Notes: a model not told the origin generated them from the letters alone. Shown: positions 25,386 to 34,539, counted from the first letter of the stretch. The stretch: DNA of 64,000 nucleotides from Aeromicrobium fastidiosum (GCF_017876595.1 NZ_JAGIOG010000001.1:3782001-3846000); one strand, 5' to 3'. Program-made: numbers and translations.

Positions 25386-28103
25386 TTACGTAGCCGGACC
25401 CTCGCGGGTCAAAACGGGGTCATCTCCCCCGTCGCGGCCACCACCGAAAGGGAGCGGCTCGGCAGGTGCCGGCGGACCGGCAGGCTTGGTCGCAGACCCC
25501 CGCTTGCGCGGGGCTCGGCGGGTCACGGCGGGCTTCTCGGCCACGTCGGGAGCGGGGGGCGCGGCAGCGTCGACCTGAGGCGTCTCAGCCGCAGGCACGG
25601 CAGCTGCCGGCGTCTTCGGCGCGGACGACTCCGTGACGGAGGTCTCGGGCACGGACGACTCGGATGCCGCGGCCTCGACGACGGGGGCGGGTGCCGCCGC
25701 GGCCGGTTCGGGAGCCGCCGTGGGCTGGGCGGGCTTGGGCTCCGCCGGCCTGGGCTCCGCGGGCTTGGGCTCCGCCGGCTTGGGTGCTCCGCCACGGTTG
25801 CCGCCACCGGCGTTGTTGTTGCCGTTGCCGTTGCGGCCGCCCTGGTTGCTGGTGCCACTGTTGCCGCCACCATTGCCATTGCCACCGCCGCCGTTGCCAC
25901 GACCGCCACGCTGACCGCGTCGCGGCTCGTCGCGCTTGGGCTCGACGGGCGCGTCCTGGATCAGGACGCCACGACCGTGGCAGTGGTCGCACTCGTGGCT
26001 GAACGACTCCAGCAGGCCCGTGCCGATGCGCTTGCGCGTCATCTGCACGAGACCCAGCGACGTGACCTCGGCGACCTGGTGGCGCGTGCGGTCACGGCCG
26101 AGGCACTCGACGAGTCGTCGCAGCACCAGGTCGCGGTTGCTCTCGAGCACCATGTCGATGAAGTCGACGACGATGATGCCGCCGATGTCGCGCAGGCGCA
26201 GCTGGCGCACGACCTCCTCGGCCGCCTCCAGGTTGTTCTTGGTGACGGTCTCCTCGAGGTTGCCCCCCGAGCCGGTGTACTTGCCGGTGTTGACGTCGAC
26301 GACCGTCATCGCCTCGGTGCGGTCGATGACCAGCGAGCCGCCCGACGGCAGGAAGACCTTGCGGTCGAGCGCCTTGTGGATCTGCTCGTCGAGCCGGTAC
26401 GACGTGAACGCGTCGACCTCGGTGTTGTCCCAGCGCTTGACGCGATCGGTGAGGTCAGGAGCGACGTGGTCGATGTAGCCCTTGATCATGTCCCAGGCGT
26501 CGTCGCCCTCGACGACGAGTCCGTGGAAGTCCTCGTTGAACAGGTCGCGGACGACCTTGATCATGAGGTCGGGCTCGGAGTAGAGCAGCTCGGGTGCCTT
26601 GCCGGCCGCCACCTTGCCCTCGATGACCTCCCACCGTGCCGACAGTGCCGTCACGTCGCGGGTCAGCTGGTCCTCGGTCGCGCCCTCGGCGGCCGTGCGC
26701 ACGATGACACCCGTGTTCTCGGGCAGGACCTCCTTGAGCAGCGTCTTGAGACGGGCCCGCTCGTTCTCGGGCAGCTTGCGCGAGATGCCGCTGGTCTGGC
26801 CACCGGGGACCAGCACCAGGAAGCGTCCGGGCAGGCTGACCTGGCTCGTCAGGCGGGCGCCCTTCTGGCCGATGGGGTCCTTCGAGACCTGCACCAGGAT
26901 CGTCTGGCCGGGCGTCAGGGCGTCCTCGATCTTGCGGGCCTTGCCGTTGCCCAGCGTCGTCCAGTCGACCTCGCCGGCGTACAGCACGGCGTTGCGGCCG
27001 GCACCGATGTCGACGAAGGCCGCCTCCATGCTCGGCAGGACGTTCTGCACCTTGCCGAGGTAGACGTTGCCGATGATCGAGACCTGCGACTCGCGGGCCA
27101 CGTAGTGCTCGACCAGGACGTTGTCCTCGATGACGGCGATCTGCGTGTAGTCATCGCGCTGGCGCACGACCATCTCGCGCTTGACCGACTCGCGGCGGGC
27201 CAGGAACTCGGCCTCCGACACGATCGGGGCCCGACGGCGTCCGGCCTCGCGGCCCTCGCGGCGGCGCTGCTTCTTGGCCTCGAGGCGGGTCGAGCCCTGG
27301 ACTCCCGTGATCTCGTCCTCGGCGCTGCGGCCGCTGCGGACGCGCACCACGGTGTTCTCGGGATCGTCGGGCTGGACGTCGGCACCCTCGCCGGCGCGGG
27401 CCCGGCGACGGCGGCGGCGCGTGCCGCCGTTCCCGTCGTCCTCGGTCTCCTCGTCGTCGTCTGAGTCGGCCTGGTCGTCGGTGTCGCTGTCGCCCTTGCG
27501 ACGACGACGTCCGCCACGGCTGCGACGACGTCTGCGCGGCGCGTCCGGGTCGTCGTCGTCGGAGTCGGTCGACTCGTCGGTGTCGGAGTCGGTGGCGTCG
27601 GCAGGGTCGTCAGCATCCGGCTCGACGCGCGCGGGACGTGCCGGGGCGAGGCCGGGCTCGGGTGCCTGGAACATCGCCGCGGTGGCGGCGCGGCGCACCT
27701 TCGGGGTGACGTCGGGCTCGACCTCGTCGGTGGAGGCGGTCTTGTCCGTGGCGGCCGCCGCGTCGCTGGACGCTGCCTCGTCGACGTCGTCCGCCGTGTC
27801 GGTGGCGACCTCGGGCTGCGGCGCGGCGGCCTTCTTGGCCGGGCGACGGCGGGCGGCCTTCTTGGCCGGGGGCGGCGCGTCGTCGGCACCGCTCGCGACG
27901 GGAGCTGCGTCCTTGGCCGGCTCGGCAGGCGTCTCGGGAGCGGCGGCCTTCTTGGCCGGCTTGGCGGGCGCGGCCTGTGCTGCGGGCGCGGCAGGTGCCG
28001 AGAAACTCACGGCCGCCGGCGGACCGGCGGGGCGTCCGGCCGATCGGCGCCGGGTCTGCGGAGCGGGAGTGGTGTCGGTAGGGGTGTCGTTCTCGTCGAG
28101 CAT
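25386..28103 (-). CDS. rne: Ribonuclease E/G
   Basis: The 905-residue endoribonuclease processes rRNA and degrades mRNA. A disordered N-terminal third (1-290) alternates Ala/Lys/Pro blocks, acidic Asp runs and basic RRRRSRGGRRRRK clusters. An S1 domain follows (VIGNVYLGKVQNVLPSMEAAFVDIG region), then the RNase E/G catalytic core with GGIIVVDFIDM. The zinc-link CDHCHGRG joins protomers. The C-terminal tail is low-complexity: Gly/Asn runs, a PKPAEPRPAEP-type repeat, and an Ala/Pro/Glu region with several FxxPR-free linkers. The catalytic core in the centre with tails on both sides is the usual actinobacterial layout. GAAGGAG lies upstream of the ATG. Confidence 0.96.
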   Translation of the reverse strand: MLDENDTPTDTTPAPQTRRRSAGRPAGPPAAVSFSAPAAPAAQAAPAKPAKKAAAPETPAEPAKDAAPVASGADDAPPPAKKAARRRPAKKAAAPQPEVATDTADDVDEAASSDAAAATDKTASTDEVEPDVTPKVRRAATAAMFQAPEPGLAPARPARVEPDADDPADATDSDTDESTDSDDDDPDAPRRRRRSRGGRRRRKGDSDTDDQADSDDDEETEDDGNGGTRRRRRRARAGEGADVQPDDPENTVVRVRSGRSAEDEITGVQGSTRLEAKKQRRREGREAGRRRAPIVSEAEFLARRESVKREMVVRQRDDYTQIAVIEDNVLVEHYVARESQVSIIGNVYLGKVQNVLPSMEAAFVDIGAGRNAVLYAGEVDWTTLGNGKARKIEDALTPGQTILVQVSKDPIGQKGARLTSQVSLPGRFLVLVPGGQTSGISRKLPENERARLKTLLKEVLPENTGVIVRTAAEGATEDQLTRDVTALSARWEVIEGKVAAGKAPELLYSEPDLMIKVVRDLFNEDFHGLVVEGDDAWDMIKGYIDHVAPDLTDRVKRWDNTEVDAFTSYRLDEQIHKALDRKVFLPSGGSLVIDRTEAMTVVDVNTGKYTGSGGNLEETVTKNNLEAAEEVVRQLRLRDIGGIIVVDFIDMVLESNRDLVLRRLVECLGRDRTRHQVAEVTSLGLVQMTRKRIGTGLLESFSHECDHCHGRGVLIQDAPVEPKRDEPRRGQRGGRGNGGGGNGNGGGNSGTSNQGGRNGNGNNNAGGGNRGGAPKPAEPKPAEPRPAEPKPAQPTAAPEPAAAAPAPVVEAAASESSVPETSVTESSAPKTPAAAVPAAETPQVDAAAPPAPDVAEKPAVTRRAPRKRGSATKPAGPPAPAEPLPFGGGRDGGDDPVLTREGPAT

Positions 28104-28269
28104 GCGCTCTCCTTCGCCCTGCGCCGATCTGGGATCGGCCCCGGGCTCGTCTGCGGTCCGGCCTGCGGACCTGAAGTTCGGTCAACCCCTGCGCCACGCG
28201 CCTGGGTGCGACGGCGCGCCCCGGTCTGTCACATCGACTCCCGCACCTGCCGCCGCGGTCGGCACCCGG

Positions 28270-29034
28270 TCAGGGCGCGTCGCGGTCGAAGGCAAGTGGA
28301 TCGCCTACCGTGCCTTCGTCCGTGTCGAGGGGACCTTGGGCCAAGCGAGTCGCGATGGGCGTCTGCTCGAGCTCGAGGCCCCCGCTGGAACGGAGTCCGG
28401 CAAGAACGTCGTCTGGTCGTATCGACGGTGTGTCGTGTCGCACGACCACGTCCAGTATCGCACACGGTGCCGCCGAGGTGTCGTCCAAACGCACCGCGAG
28501 GCGCTGCACGGCCGACCGACAGTCGAGCGTGCGCAGGCCGCGTTTCATCATTCGCTCGACGAGAACCTCGTCGGCTGCGAGGAATCCGGCGACCGCCGAG
28601 CTGGCGTGTTCGACCGTCACGCCGGGCAGCGCGATCTGCCACTCGCTGCCCTGCAGCCTGTCGGCCAACGCACCCGGCCTCGCCACCACGACGTCGACGA
28701 TGTCGAGCCCGGCGGGCAGCGCCGCGTCGAGCGCCTCGCGCACCTGCGCGGCGTCGCACGCCCGGGTCATGCCGATCTCGAGGTACTCGGCCTCGCTCGC
28801 CGCACCCGTCGGCGAGGCGTTCGCGTACGAGATCTTGGGATGGGGCGTGAAGCCCGACGAGAAGGCGATCGGGATGCCGGCCCGGCGCACCGCGCGCTCG
28901 AACGCCCGGGCGAAGTCGCGGTGGCTCGTGAACCGCAGACGTCCGCGCTTGGCGTAGCGGATGCGCAGCTTCTGCACGATCGGCAGCTGCGGGTTCGGCG
29001 CTTCGGGATTGGGGGTCCCCTCGAGGGTCGTCAC
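28270..29034 (-). CDS. TIGR03936/DUF2344 radical-SAM-linked protein
   Basis: The 254-residue protein matches the family that occurs next to or fused with TIGR03960 radical-SAM proteins. The typical N terminus is present: QKLRIRYAKRGRLRFTSHRDFARAFERAVRRAGIPIAFSSGF with TPHPKISYA. The partner gene lies at 30741-32672, separated by two unrelated genes, although the two are usually adjacent just before rne. The role of the pair is unknown; the position beside rne suggests RNA or ribosome modification. The GTG start has TAGCCT six bases upstream. Confidence 0.9.
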   Translation of the reverse strand: MTTLEGTPNPEAPNPQLPIVQKLRIRYAKRGRLRFTSHRDFARAFERAVRRAGIPIAFSSGFTPHPKISYANASPTGAASEAEYLEIGMTRACDAAQVREALDAALPAGLDIVDVVVARPGALADRLQGSEWQIALPGVTVEHASSAVAGFLAADEVLVERMMKRGLRTLDCRSAVQRLAVRLDDTSAAPCAILDVVVRHDTPSIRPDDVLAGLRSSGGLELEQTPIATRLAQGPLDTDEGTVGDPLAFDRDAP

Positions 29035-29040
29035 CCGTCG

Positions 29041-29046
29041 AGGCTA
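29041..29046 (-). promoter_or_regulatory. -10 hexamer TAGCCT, leaderless start
   Basis: TAGCCT ends six bases before the GTG at 29034. The surrounding GGTAGCCTCG-CGGGTGAC is shared with the promoter at 5415. Confidence 0.45.
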
Positions 29047-29060
29047 CCCGCGCGGGTCCC

Positions 29061-30302
29061 GTGGACGATGGAGCGGTGACGTCACCAGCCCCTTCCCCCA
29101 CCCCCGTCCCGACCTCCGGCGGCCGATGGCTCGTCGGGGTGGCGATCATCCTGCTCGCCGTCAACCTGCGCGTCGCCGTCGGCAGCATCGGTGTCGTGCT
29201 GGGCAGCGTCCGCGACGACCTGTCCATGAGCGCGACGGTCGCGGGCGTCCTGACCACCCTGCCCGTCGTGTGCTTCGCGGTGTTCGGCGTCGGGACGGCC
29301 GGTCTGGTGCGCCGCGCCGGACTGCACAGGGCAGCCGCGACCGTGTTGGTGCTCGCGGCGACCGGCATCGTGACGCGGTCGCTCGTCGACGACCGGATCG
29401 TGTTCCTGCTGTGCAGCGTCGTCGCCCTGGCCGGTGCAGCCGTCGGCAACGTGATCCTGCCGCCGCTGGTCAAGGCCCACTTCCCCGACCGCATCGCCCT
29501 CGTCAGCTCGCTCTACGGTGCGGCGTTGATGGCCGGAGCGGCCACGGCATCGGTCACGACGGTCCCGCTGTCGGACGCCCTGGGCGGCTGGCGCGAAGGA
29601 CTGGCGGCCTGGGCGGTGCTGGCGTGCGTCGCCCTCGTCCCGTGGGTGCTGATGCTGCGGCGAGACGTGCACCACTCCCCCGTCGCCACCGAACGGTTGC
29701 CGCTGCGTGCGCTCGTCCGGTCGCGGCTCGTGTGGGCCATGGTGCTCCTGTTCGCCGCGCAGTCTGCCGGGGCGTACGCGCAGTTCGGCTGGTTCGCCGA
29801 GATCCTGACCGACGCCGGCGTCTCCGACGGGTCGGCGGGTGCCCTGCTCGCGGTCATCAGCGCCGTCGGCATCCCGCTGACGTTGAGCCTGCCCTCGCTG
29901 ATGCGGCTGACGGGCGACACGCCGTACCTGCCGTGGGCGTTCGCGGTCCTGACGGTCGCCGGCTGGCTCGGCGTGCTGATCGCTCCGGCGACCACGCCAT
30001 GGGTGTGGGCCGTCCTGCTCGGGCTCGGCGGCGGCGCGTTCACGTGGACCCTCACGATGATCGCGCGCCGCACCCGCACGACGGCCGGCACCGGTGCCCT
30101 CTCGGTCGTCACGCAGGGCGCCGGCTACCTGATCGCCGGGGCGGGTCCGTTCGGCGTCGGAGCACTCCACGACCTGACGGGCTCGTGGACGGCACCGCTG
30201 ATCTGCCTCATGGCGCTCGGCGGGGTCATCGCGGTGTGCGGCACGATCGTCGCGCGTCCGGTGATGCTCGAGGACACGGTGGGGCTCGACCACCGGTACT
30301 GA
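29061..30302 (+). CDS. MFS transporter, CynX/NimT type
   Basis: The protein of about 413 residues has twelve membrane helices and the N-terminal LLAVNLRVAVGSIGVVLGSVRDDLSMSATVAGVLTTLPVVCFAVFG, which matches the CynX/NimT subfamily (cyanate, nitroimidazole and related transport). The substrate is unknown. The start could be GTG 29061 or GTG 29076. It is inserted, on the opposite strand, between the two genes of the TIGR03936/TIGR03960 pair. Confidence 0.85.
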   Translation: MDDGAVTSPAPSPTPVPTSGGRWLVGVAIILLAVNLRVAVGSIGVVLGSVRDDLSMSATVAGVLTTLPVVCFAVFGVGTAGLVRRAGLHRAAATVLVLAATGIVTRSLVDDRIVFLLCSVVALAGAAVGNVILPPLVKAHFPDRIALVSSLYGAALMAGAATASVTTVPLSDALGGWREGLAAWAVLACVALVPWVLMLRRDVHHSPVATERLPLRALVRSRLVWAMVLLFAAQSAGAYAQFGWFAEILTDAGVSDGSAGALLAVISAVGIPLTLSLPSLMRLTGDTPYLPWAFAVLTVAGWLGVLIAPATTPWVWAVLLGLGGGAFTWTLTMIARRTRTTAGTGALSVVTQGAGYLIAGAGPFGVGALHDLTGSWTAPLICLMALGGVIAVCGTIVARPVMLEDTVGLDHRY

Positions 30303-30314
30303 CGCTCGACCTGT

Positions 30315-30515
30315 TCAGCCCGCCAGGTGCAGGTGCCCCGCCACCGTCGCCCCGGCCTTGCGGCTCTCGCGCGCCAGGTGGGCGATCAGGGCGAGACGCT
30401 CTCCCCCGTGCTGGTTGACGGCGCGCTCGGCGGCGAGACGACGACGCTCGAGCGTCCGGACGAGCTCGTGCTCCTCGTGCTGGGCGATGGACTGGGCGGT
30501 GAAATCGGTGAACAT
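30315..30515 (-). CDS. Small hypothetical protein
   Basis: The frame encodes 66 residues with no membrane helix. It is charged and helix-prone (EEHELVRTLERRRLAAERAV), with several histidines. A strong ribosome site (GAAGGAGA) lies six bases before the ATG, which supports expression. It lies convergent to the MFS gene and downstream of a palindrome-rich leader. I do not recognise the family. Confidence 0.6.
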   Translation of the reverse strand: MFTDFTAQSIAQHEEHELVRTLERRRLAAERAVNQHGGERLALIAHLARESRKAGATVAGHLHLAG

Positions 30516-30601
30516 GATGTCTCCTTCTCGACATCACCCACACTCGTCGCTGAGGCACCTCGCCCACATCGGACGAACTCCGGGACCTGCACGCGTCGGC
30601 G

Positions 30602-30724
30602 CTACCTCAGACGCCCCACCCCTACCTCAGACGGTGTGCCGGAACACCACGAGAACGTGGGAATCCGGCACCTAGCCAGGGTTGCAACCCTCGGTAGGTG
30701 CCAGGACACCACGAGAACGTGGGA
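30602..30724. repeat. Intergenic repeats: two paired direct-repeat families with hairpins
   Basis: CTACCTCAGACG occurs at 30602-30613 and 30622-30633. A 19-base unit, ACACCACGAGAACGTGGGA, occurs at 30644-30662 and 30706-30724 and contains a CCACG-AGAA-CGTGG hairpin. The first copy is also enclosed by GTGCCGGA and TCCGGCAC. The whole lies in the 225-base gap between the radical-SAM gene and the small gene. Confidence 0.8.
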
Positions 30725-30740
30725 TCCCAGCGCGATGGCT

Positions 30741-32672
30741 TCAGACGACCGTCAGCGGCAGCAGGTTCTTGCCCGTGGGGCCGATCTGGATCTCGAGATC
30801 CATCTGCGGGCACACGCCGCAGTCGAAGCACGGCGTCCAGCGGCAGTCCTCGACCTCGAGGGCACCCGACGGGTCGATCGCGTCCTGCCAGTCCTCCCAG
30901 AGCCAGTCGCGGTCGAGTCCAGCGTCGAGGTGGTCCCAGGGCAGCACCTCGGCGTACTCGCGCTCGCGGACCGTGTACCAGTCGAGGTCGACGGGCTCGT
31001 CGGCCAGCACCTCCTCGGCCATGCCGGCCCAGCGGTCGTACGAGAAGTGCTCGCTCCAGCCGTCGAAGCGTCCACCGTCACGCCACACCGCCTCGATGAT
31101 GCGGCCGACGCGGCGATCGCCGCGCGACAGGAGTCCTTCGACGATGCCGGGCTTGCCGTCGTGATAGCGGAAGCCGATGGCCTTGCCGTACTTCTTGTCG
31201 GCGCGGACGAAGTCGCGCAGCTTCTGCAGGCGGGCGTCGGTCGTCTCGTGGTCGAGCTGCGACGCCCACTGGAACGGGGTGTGCGGCTTGGGCACGAAGC
31301 CGCCGATCGACACGGTGCAGCGGATGTCGTGCCGCCCCGAGACCTCACGACCGGTCTGGATGACCCGCTTGGCGAGCTCGCCGATCTGCATGACGTCCTC
31401 GTCGGTCTCGGTCGGCAGACCGCACATGAAGTAGAGCTTGACCTGCCGCCAGCCGTGCGAGTACGCCGCGGCGACGGTCGAGATGAGGTCGTCCTCCGAC
31501 ACCATCTTGTTGATGACCTTGCGCAGCCGGTCGCTGCCGCCCTCGGGCGCGAACGTCAGGCCCGAGCGGCGTCCGTTGCGGCTGAACTCGTTGGCGAGCG
31601 TGATGTTGAAGGCGTCGACGCGGGTCGACGGCAGCGACAGCGACGTGTTGGTGCCCTCGTAGCGGTCGCCGAGCTGCTTGGCGACCTCTCCGATCTCGGT
31701 GTGGTCGGCGCTGCTCAGCGACAGCAGGCCGACCTCCTCGAAGCCGGTCTTGTCGAGGCCGTTCTGCACCATCTGACCGATGCCCTCGATCGAGCGCTCG
31801 CGTACCGGACGCGTGATCATCCCGGCCTGGCAGAAGCGGCAGCCGCGCGTGCATCCGCGGAAGATCTCGACGCTGAACCGCTCGTGAACCGTCTCGGCCA
31901 GCGGCACGAGGGGGTTCTTGGGGTACGGCCACGCGTCGAGGTCCATCAGCGTGTGCTTCGCGATGCGCCACGGGACGCCGGGACGGTTGGGCACGACGCG
32001 CTGGATGCGTCCGTCGGGCAGGTAGGTGACGTCGTAGAACTTGGGCACGTAGACGCCGCCCGACATCGCGAGGCGCAGCAGCACCTCGTCGCGGCCGCCG
32101 GGACGTCCCTCGGCCTTCCACTCCCGCACGACGGCACTGATCGCCAGGACGATCTCCTCGCCGTCGCCCAGCACCGCGGCGTCGATGAAGTCGGCGATGG
32201 GCTCGGGGTTGAACGCCGAGTGCCCGCCTGCGATCACGATGGGGTCGTCGTCGCCGCGGTCGACGGCGTGCAGCGGCATGCCGGCCAGGTCGATCGCGGT
32301 GAGAAAGTTGGTGTAGCCGAGCTCGGTCGAGAACGAGATGCCCATGAGGTCGAAGGCCCGGACGGGACGGTGCGCGTCGACCGTGAACTGCGGGATGTCG
32401 TTGTCGCGCATGACCTTCTCCATGTCGGAGAAGACCGCGTACGTGCGTTCGGCGAGGATCCAGTCGCGCTCGTTGAGCACCTCGTACAGGATCTGGACGC
32501 CCTGGTTGGGCAGGCCGACCTCGTAGGCGTCGGGGTACATCAGCGCCCACCGCACCTCGGCCGACTCCCAGTCCTTGCTCGTGGCGTTGAGCTCTCCACC
32601 CACGTACTGGATGGGCTTGCCGACGGACGGCAGGAGGGGCTCCAGGCGGGGGAACAGCGACTCGACAGTCAT
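30741..32672 (-). CDS. TIGR03960 family B12-binding radical SAM protein
   Basis: The protein of 643 residues has an N-terminal cobalamin-binding-like region (YVGGELNATSKDWESAEVRWALMYPDAYEVGLPNQG) and a radical-SAM core with the cluster motif CTRGCRFCQAG. The end carries a cysteine cluster, CRWTPCFDCGVC. It normally works with the TIGR03936 protein, here encoded at 28270. The substrate is unknown. The ATG at 32672 is preferred to an upstream in-frame start because TACCCT lies seven bases before it and because the N terminus then matches the family. Confidence 0.92.
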   Translation of the reverse strand: MTVESLFPRLEPLLPSVGKPIQYVGGELNATSKDWESAEVRWALMYPDAYEVGLPNQGVQILYEVLNERDWILAERTYAVFSDMEKVMRDNDIPQFTVDAHRPVRAFDLMGISFSTELGYTNFLTAIDLAGMPLHAVDRGDDDPIVIAGGHSAFNPEPIADFIDAAVLGDGEEIVLAISAVVREWKAEGRPGGRDEVLLRLAMSGGVYVPKFYDVTYLPDGRIQRVVPNRPGVPWRIAKHTLMDLDAWPYPKNPLVPLAETVHERFSVEIFRGCTRGCRFCQAGMITRPVRERSIEGIGQMVQNGLDKTGFEEVGLLSLSSADHTEIGEVAKQLGDRYEGTNTSLSLPSTRVDAFNITLANEFSRNGRRSGLTFAPEGGSDRLRKVINKMVSEDDLISTVAAAYSHGWRQVKLYFMCGLPTETDEDVMQIGELAKRVIQTGREVSGRHDIRCTVSIGGFVPKPHTPFQWASQLDHETTDARLQKLRDFVRADKKYGKAIGFRYHDGKPGIVEGLLSRGDRRVGRIIEAVWRDGGRFDGWSEHFSYDRWAGMAEEVLADEPVDLDWYTVREREYAEVLPWDHLDAGLDRDWLWEDWQDAIDPSGALEVEDCRWTPCFDCGVCPQMDLEIQIGPTGKNLLPLTVV

Positions 32673-32679
32673 GTCCTCA

Positions 32680-32685
32680 AGGGTA
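32680..32685 (-). promoter_or_regulatory. -10 hexamer TACCCT, leaderless start
   Basis: TACCCT ends seven bases before the ATG at 32672 on the minus strand. Confidence 0.4.
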
Positions 32686-32730
32686 GGCGGTCGCCGCACC
32701 TCGACGAAAACCGTGGCACCCCGGCATCGC

Positions 32731-32736
32731 TAGGGT
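32731..32736 (+). promoter_or_regulatory. -10 hexamer TAGGGT, leaderless start
   Basis: TAGGGT ends seven bases before the GTG at 32744. It overlaps the alternative GTG at 32735, which makes that start unlikely. Confidence 0.4.
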
Positions 32737-32743
32737 GGTCGAC

Positions 32744-33370
32744 GTGAGACGACGCCAGCGCAAGCAACAGCCGTTCACGGTCCGCTACACGCCGGTCTCG
32801 ACCGACGGATCGCTCGACCAGCTGCTCACGATCACCAACCACACCGAGGTGTCCGTTCAGCCGACGCTGAGGTTCACCCCGCGCAGCATGTACGGGCTGG
32901 AGCTCCCGCACGTCACGACCACCGCGGTCAACGGATCGCACCTCGGCCGGGCCGTCCTGCCCGCCGGGGGGACGTTGACCGACGTGCTGCGGTTCGACGG
33001 TCAGGGGTCGCGGCAGGTGCGGGGCGTCGACATCGAGGTGTCCGGGGTCGAGGAGATCGACCATCCGGCGCTCGAGCAGCCCCTCAAGACCGTCATGATC
33101 GACCTCGAGCAGAAGGCGACCGACGACCCCGTCGACTTCTGGGGCATCGGCGTCGTCAACCCCAATCCGTTCGGGGTCACGATGCGCATCTCGCTGGTGC
33201 AGCTGGAGGAACGCGACCGCGACAACCCCCGCCAGGTCGTCGACGTCGTGACCCTTCAGGAGGACGTCGACATGGCATCGGTGTCGAACCACGTCATCTG
33301 GCTGCCTGACGAGGTGCGGGGCCAGTTCCACGAGGTCGTGCACTGCCTCGTGCCGACGACCTACACCTGA
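32744..33370 (+). CDS. Hypothetical beta-rich protein
   Basis: The protein of 208 residues has no signal peptide or membrane helix. It has a basic start (RRRQRKQQPFTVRYTP) and regularly alternating hydrophobic strands (LLTITNHTEVSVQPTLRFTP, then VDIEVSGVEEI and VMIDLEQKA). A segment DFWGIGVVNPNPFGVTMRISLVQLEER has the look of an immunoglobulin-like sandwich. I do not recognise the family. It is followed by a repeat-rich 227-base gap. Confidence 0.7.
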   Translation: MRRRQRKQQPFTVRYTPVSTDGSLDQLLTITNHTEVSVQPTLRFTPRSMYGLELPHVTTTAVNGSHLGRAVLPAGGTLTDVLRFDGQGSRQVRGVDIEVSGVEEIDHPALEQPLKTVMIDLEQKATDDPVDFWGIGVVNPNPFGVTMRISLVQLEERDRDNPRQVVDVVTLQEDVDMASVSNHVIWLPDEVRGQFHEVVHCLVPTTYT

Positions 33371-33388
33371 GTCCTGCGGACACCGGTC

Positions 33389-33510
33389 GGACCGATCTTT
33401 CGACGTTTCGGCAGTCCTGACGTCGTGAACGTCGACAGGTCTGCCCCGGGGGCGACCGATCTTTCTGCGTTCAGGTAGCTCCGACTACCTGTGTGCCGAA
33501 AGATCAGTCC
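33389..33510. repeat. Left repeat cluster (GACCGATCTTTCGACGTTT family)
   Basis: Direct copies lie at 33390-33408 (GACCGATCTTTCGACGTTT) and 33454-33469 (GACCGATCTTTCTGCG). An inverted copy (CCGAAAGATCAGTCC) lies at 33496-33510. The cluster fills much of the gap before the AbiEi/DUF559-like gene and mirrors the cluster after it. Confidence 0.8.
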
Positions 33511-33597
33511 CTCCACAGGCCCGGTCCGTGCGTCGCGGCGTCCACAGCCGCCCGGTGCAGGCAGACCCGTCGGGATCCCGGCACGCACCGTGGGGCG

Positions 33598-34539
33598 ATG
33601 GACGACGTGCTGCGGATGTCAGAAGCGATCGAACGATTCGGACTGGGACGTGTGCGCAACCACGTCGACCGGGGCCGATGGCAGAAGCCGTGCCGGGGCG
33701 TCGTCGTCCTGCACAACGGTCCGCTCCCGCCGCGGCAACAGCTCGAGGTCGCTCTCGCCTCGGCGTCTCCGGGTGCTGCGCTCGGCGGCCTCACGTCCCT
33801 GGCGGTCGACGGATTCGAGGGCTTCACCCCCGTGGCACCCCAGATCGTCCTGCCATCGGGCGCGCGCTCCCCCTCCAAGGACGGTCTGGAGGTGCACTGG
33901 AGCACGCAGCTCGACGGGCGCGACGTCCACCCGCTCGCCGAGCCACGCCGCACCCGACCGGCACGGAGCCTCGTCGACGCGGCGAGCTGGACCGACAACG
34001 AGAGGCTGGCCCGGGCCATCGTCATTGCCGGGGTGCAGCAGGGCCTCACCAGCACGAGGCACCTCCGCGACGCGTTGACCCGGCGCGGGCCGTGCCGCCA
34101 CCGAGGTCTCGTGATCGAGTCGATCCTCGACGCCGCCGGCGGCATCCAGTCGCTGCCGGAGCGCGACTTCGACGAGGTGTGCCGTTTCGCCGGGCTGCCG
34201 CGCCCGAACCGTCAACGAGCCGTGCGGGGGCCAGACGGCCGCTACCACCTCGACGCGTCATGGGACGACCTCGGCATGGCGGCCGAGGTGCACGGTCTCC
34301 CCCATCACGGCGTCGGGCGATGGAGCGCCGACCTGGTGCGAGCCAACGAGGTCGTCATCAGCGGCGAACGGCTGCTGATCTTCTCGTCCTACACCGTCAG
34401 GCGCGAGCAGCGCGCGGTCGCCGATCAGCTGGTGCGGATGGCCAGGGCGCTGGGGTGGACCGGCCACGGGCCCGATCTCTCGACGTTGACGCCGTCAGAG
34501 TGGCGCAAACGTCGAAAGATCAGTCGACGGACTGCGTGA
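33598..34539 (+). CDS. AbiEi-like / DUF559-like protein
   Basis: The protein of about 313 residues has an N-terminal winged-helix-like segment (SEAIERFGLGRVRNHVDRGRWQKPCRGVVVL). This resembles the start of AbiEi-type antitoxin-like proteins of actinomycetes. The C-terminal domain (HLDASWDDLGMAAEVHGLPHHGVGRWSADLVRANEVVISGERLLIFSSYTVRRE) has the pattern of the DUF559 restriction-endonuclease-like fold. Whether it is an active nuclease is not known. No AbiEii-type nucleotidyltransferase toxin is adjacent. The ATG at 33598 is chosen because residues before it are low-complexity and overlap a repeat. The gene is framed by inverted repeats, and its last codons lie inside the right one. Confidence 0.7.
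   Translation: MDDVLRMSEAIERFGLGRVRNHVDRGRWQKPCRGVVVLHNGPLPPRQQLEVALASASPGAALGGLTSLAVDGFEGFTPVAPQIVLPSGARSPSKDGLEVHWSTQLDGRDVHPLAEPRRTRPARSLVDAASWTDNERLARAIVIAGVQQGLTSTRHLRDALTRRGPCRHRGLVIESILDAAGGIQSLPERDFDEVCRFAGLPRPNRQRAVRGPDGRYHLDASWDDLGMAAEVHGLPHHGVGRWSADLVRANEVVISGERLLIFSSYTVRREQRAVADQLVRMARALGWTGHGPDLSTLTPSEWRKRRKISRRTA

Noticed and set aside
33598..34539. AbiEi-like gene considered as half of a type IV toxin-antitoxin pair
   Set aside because: No nucleotidyltransferase (AbiEii) gene is adjacent; neighbours are an unknown gene and ndk.
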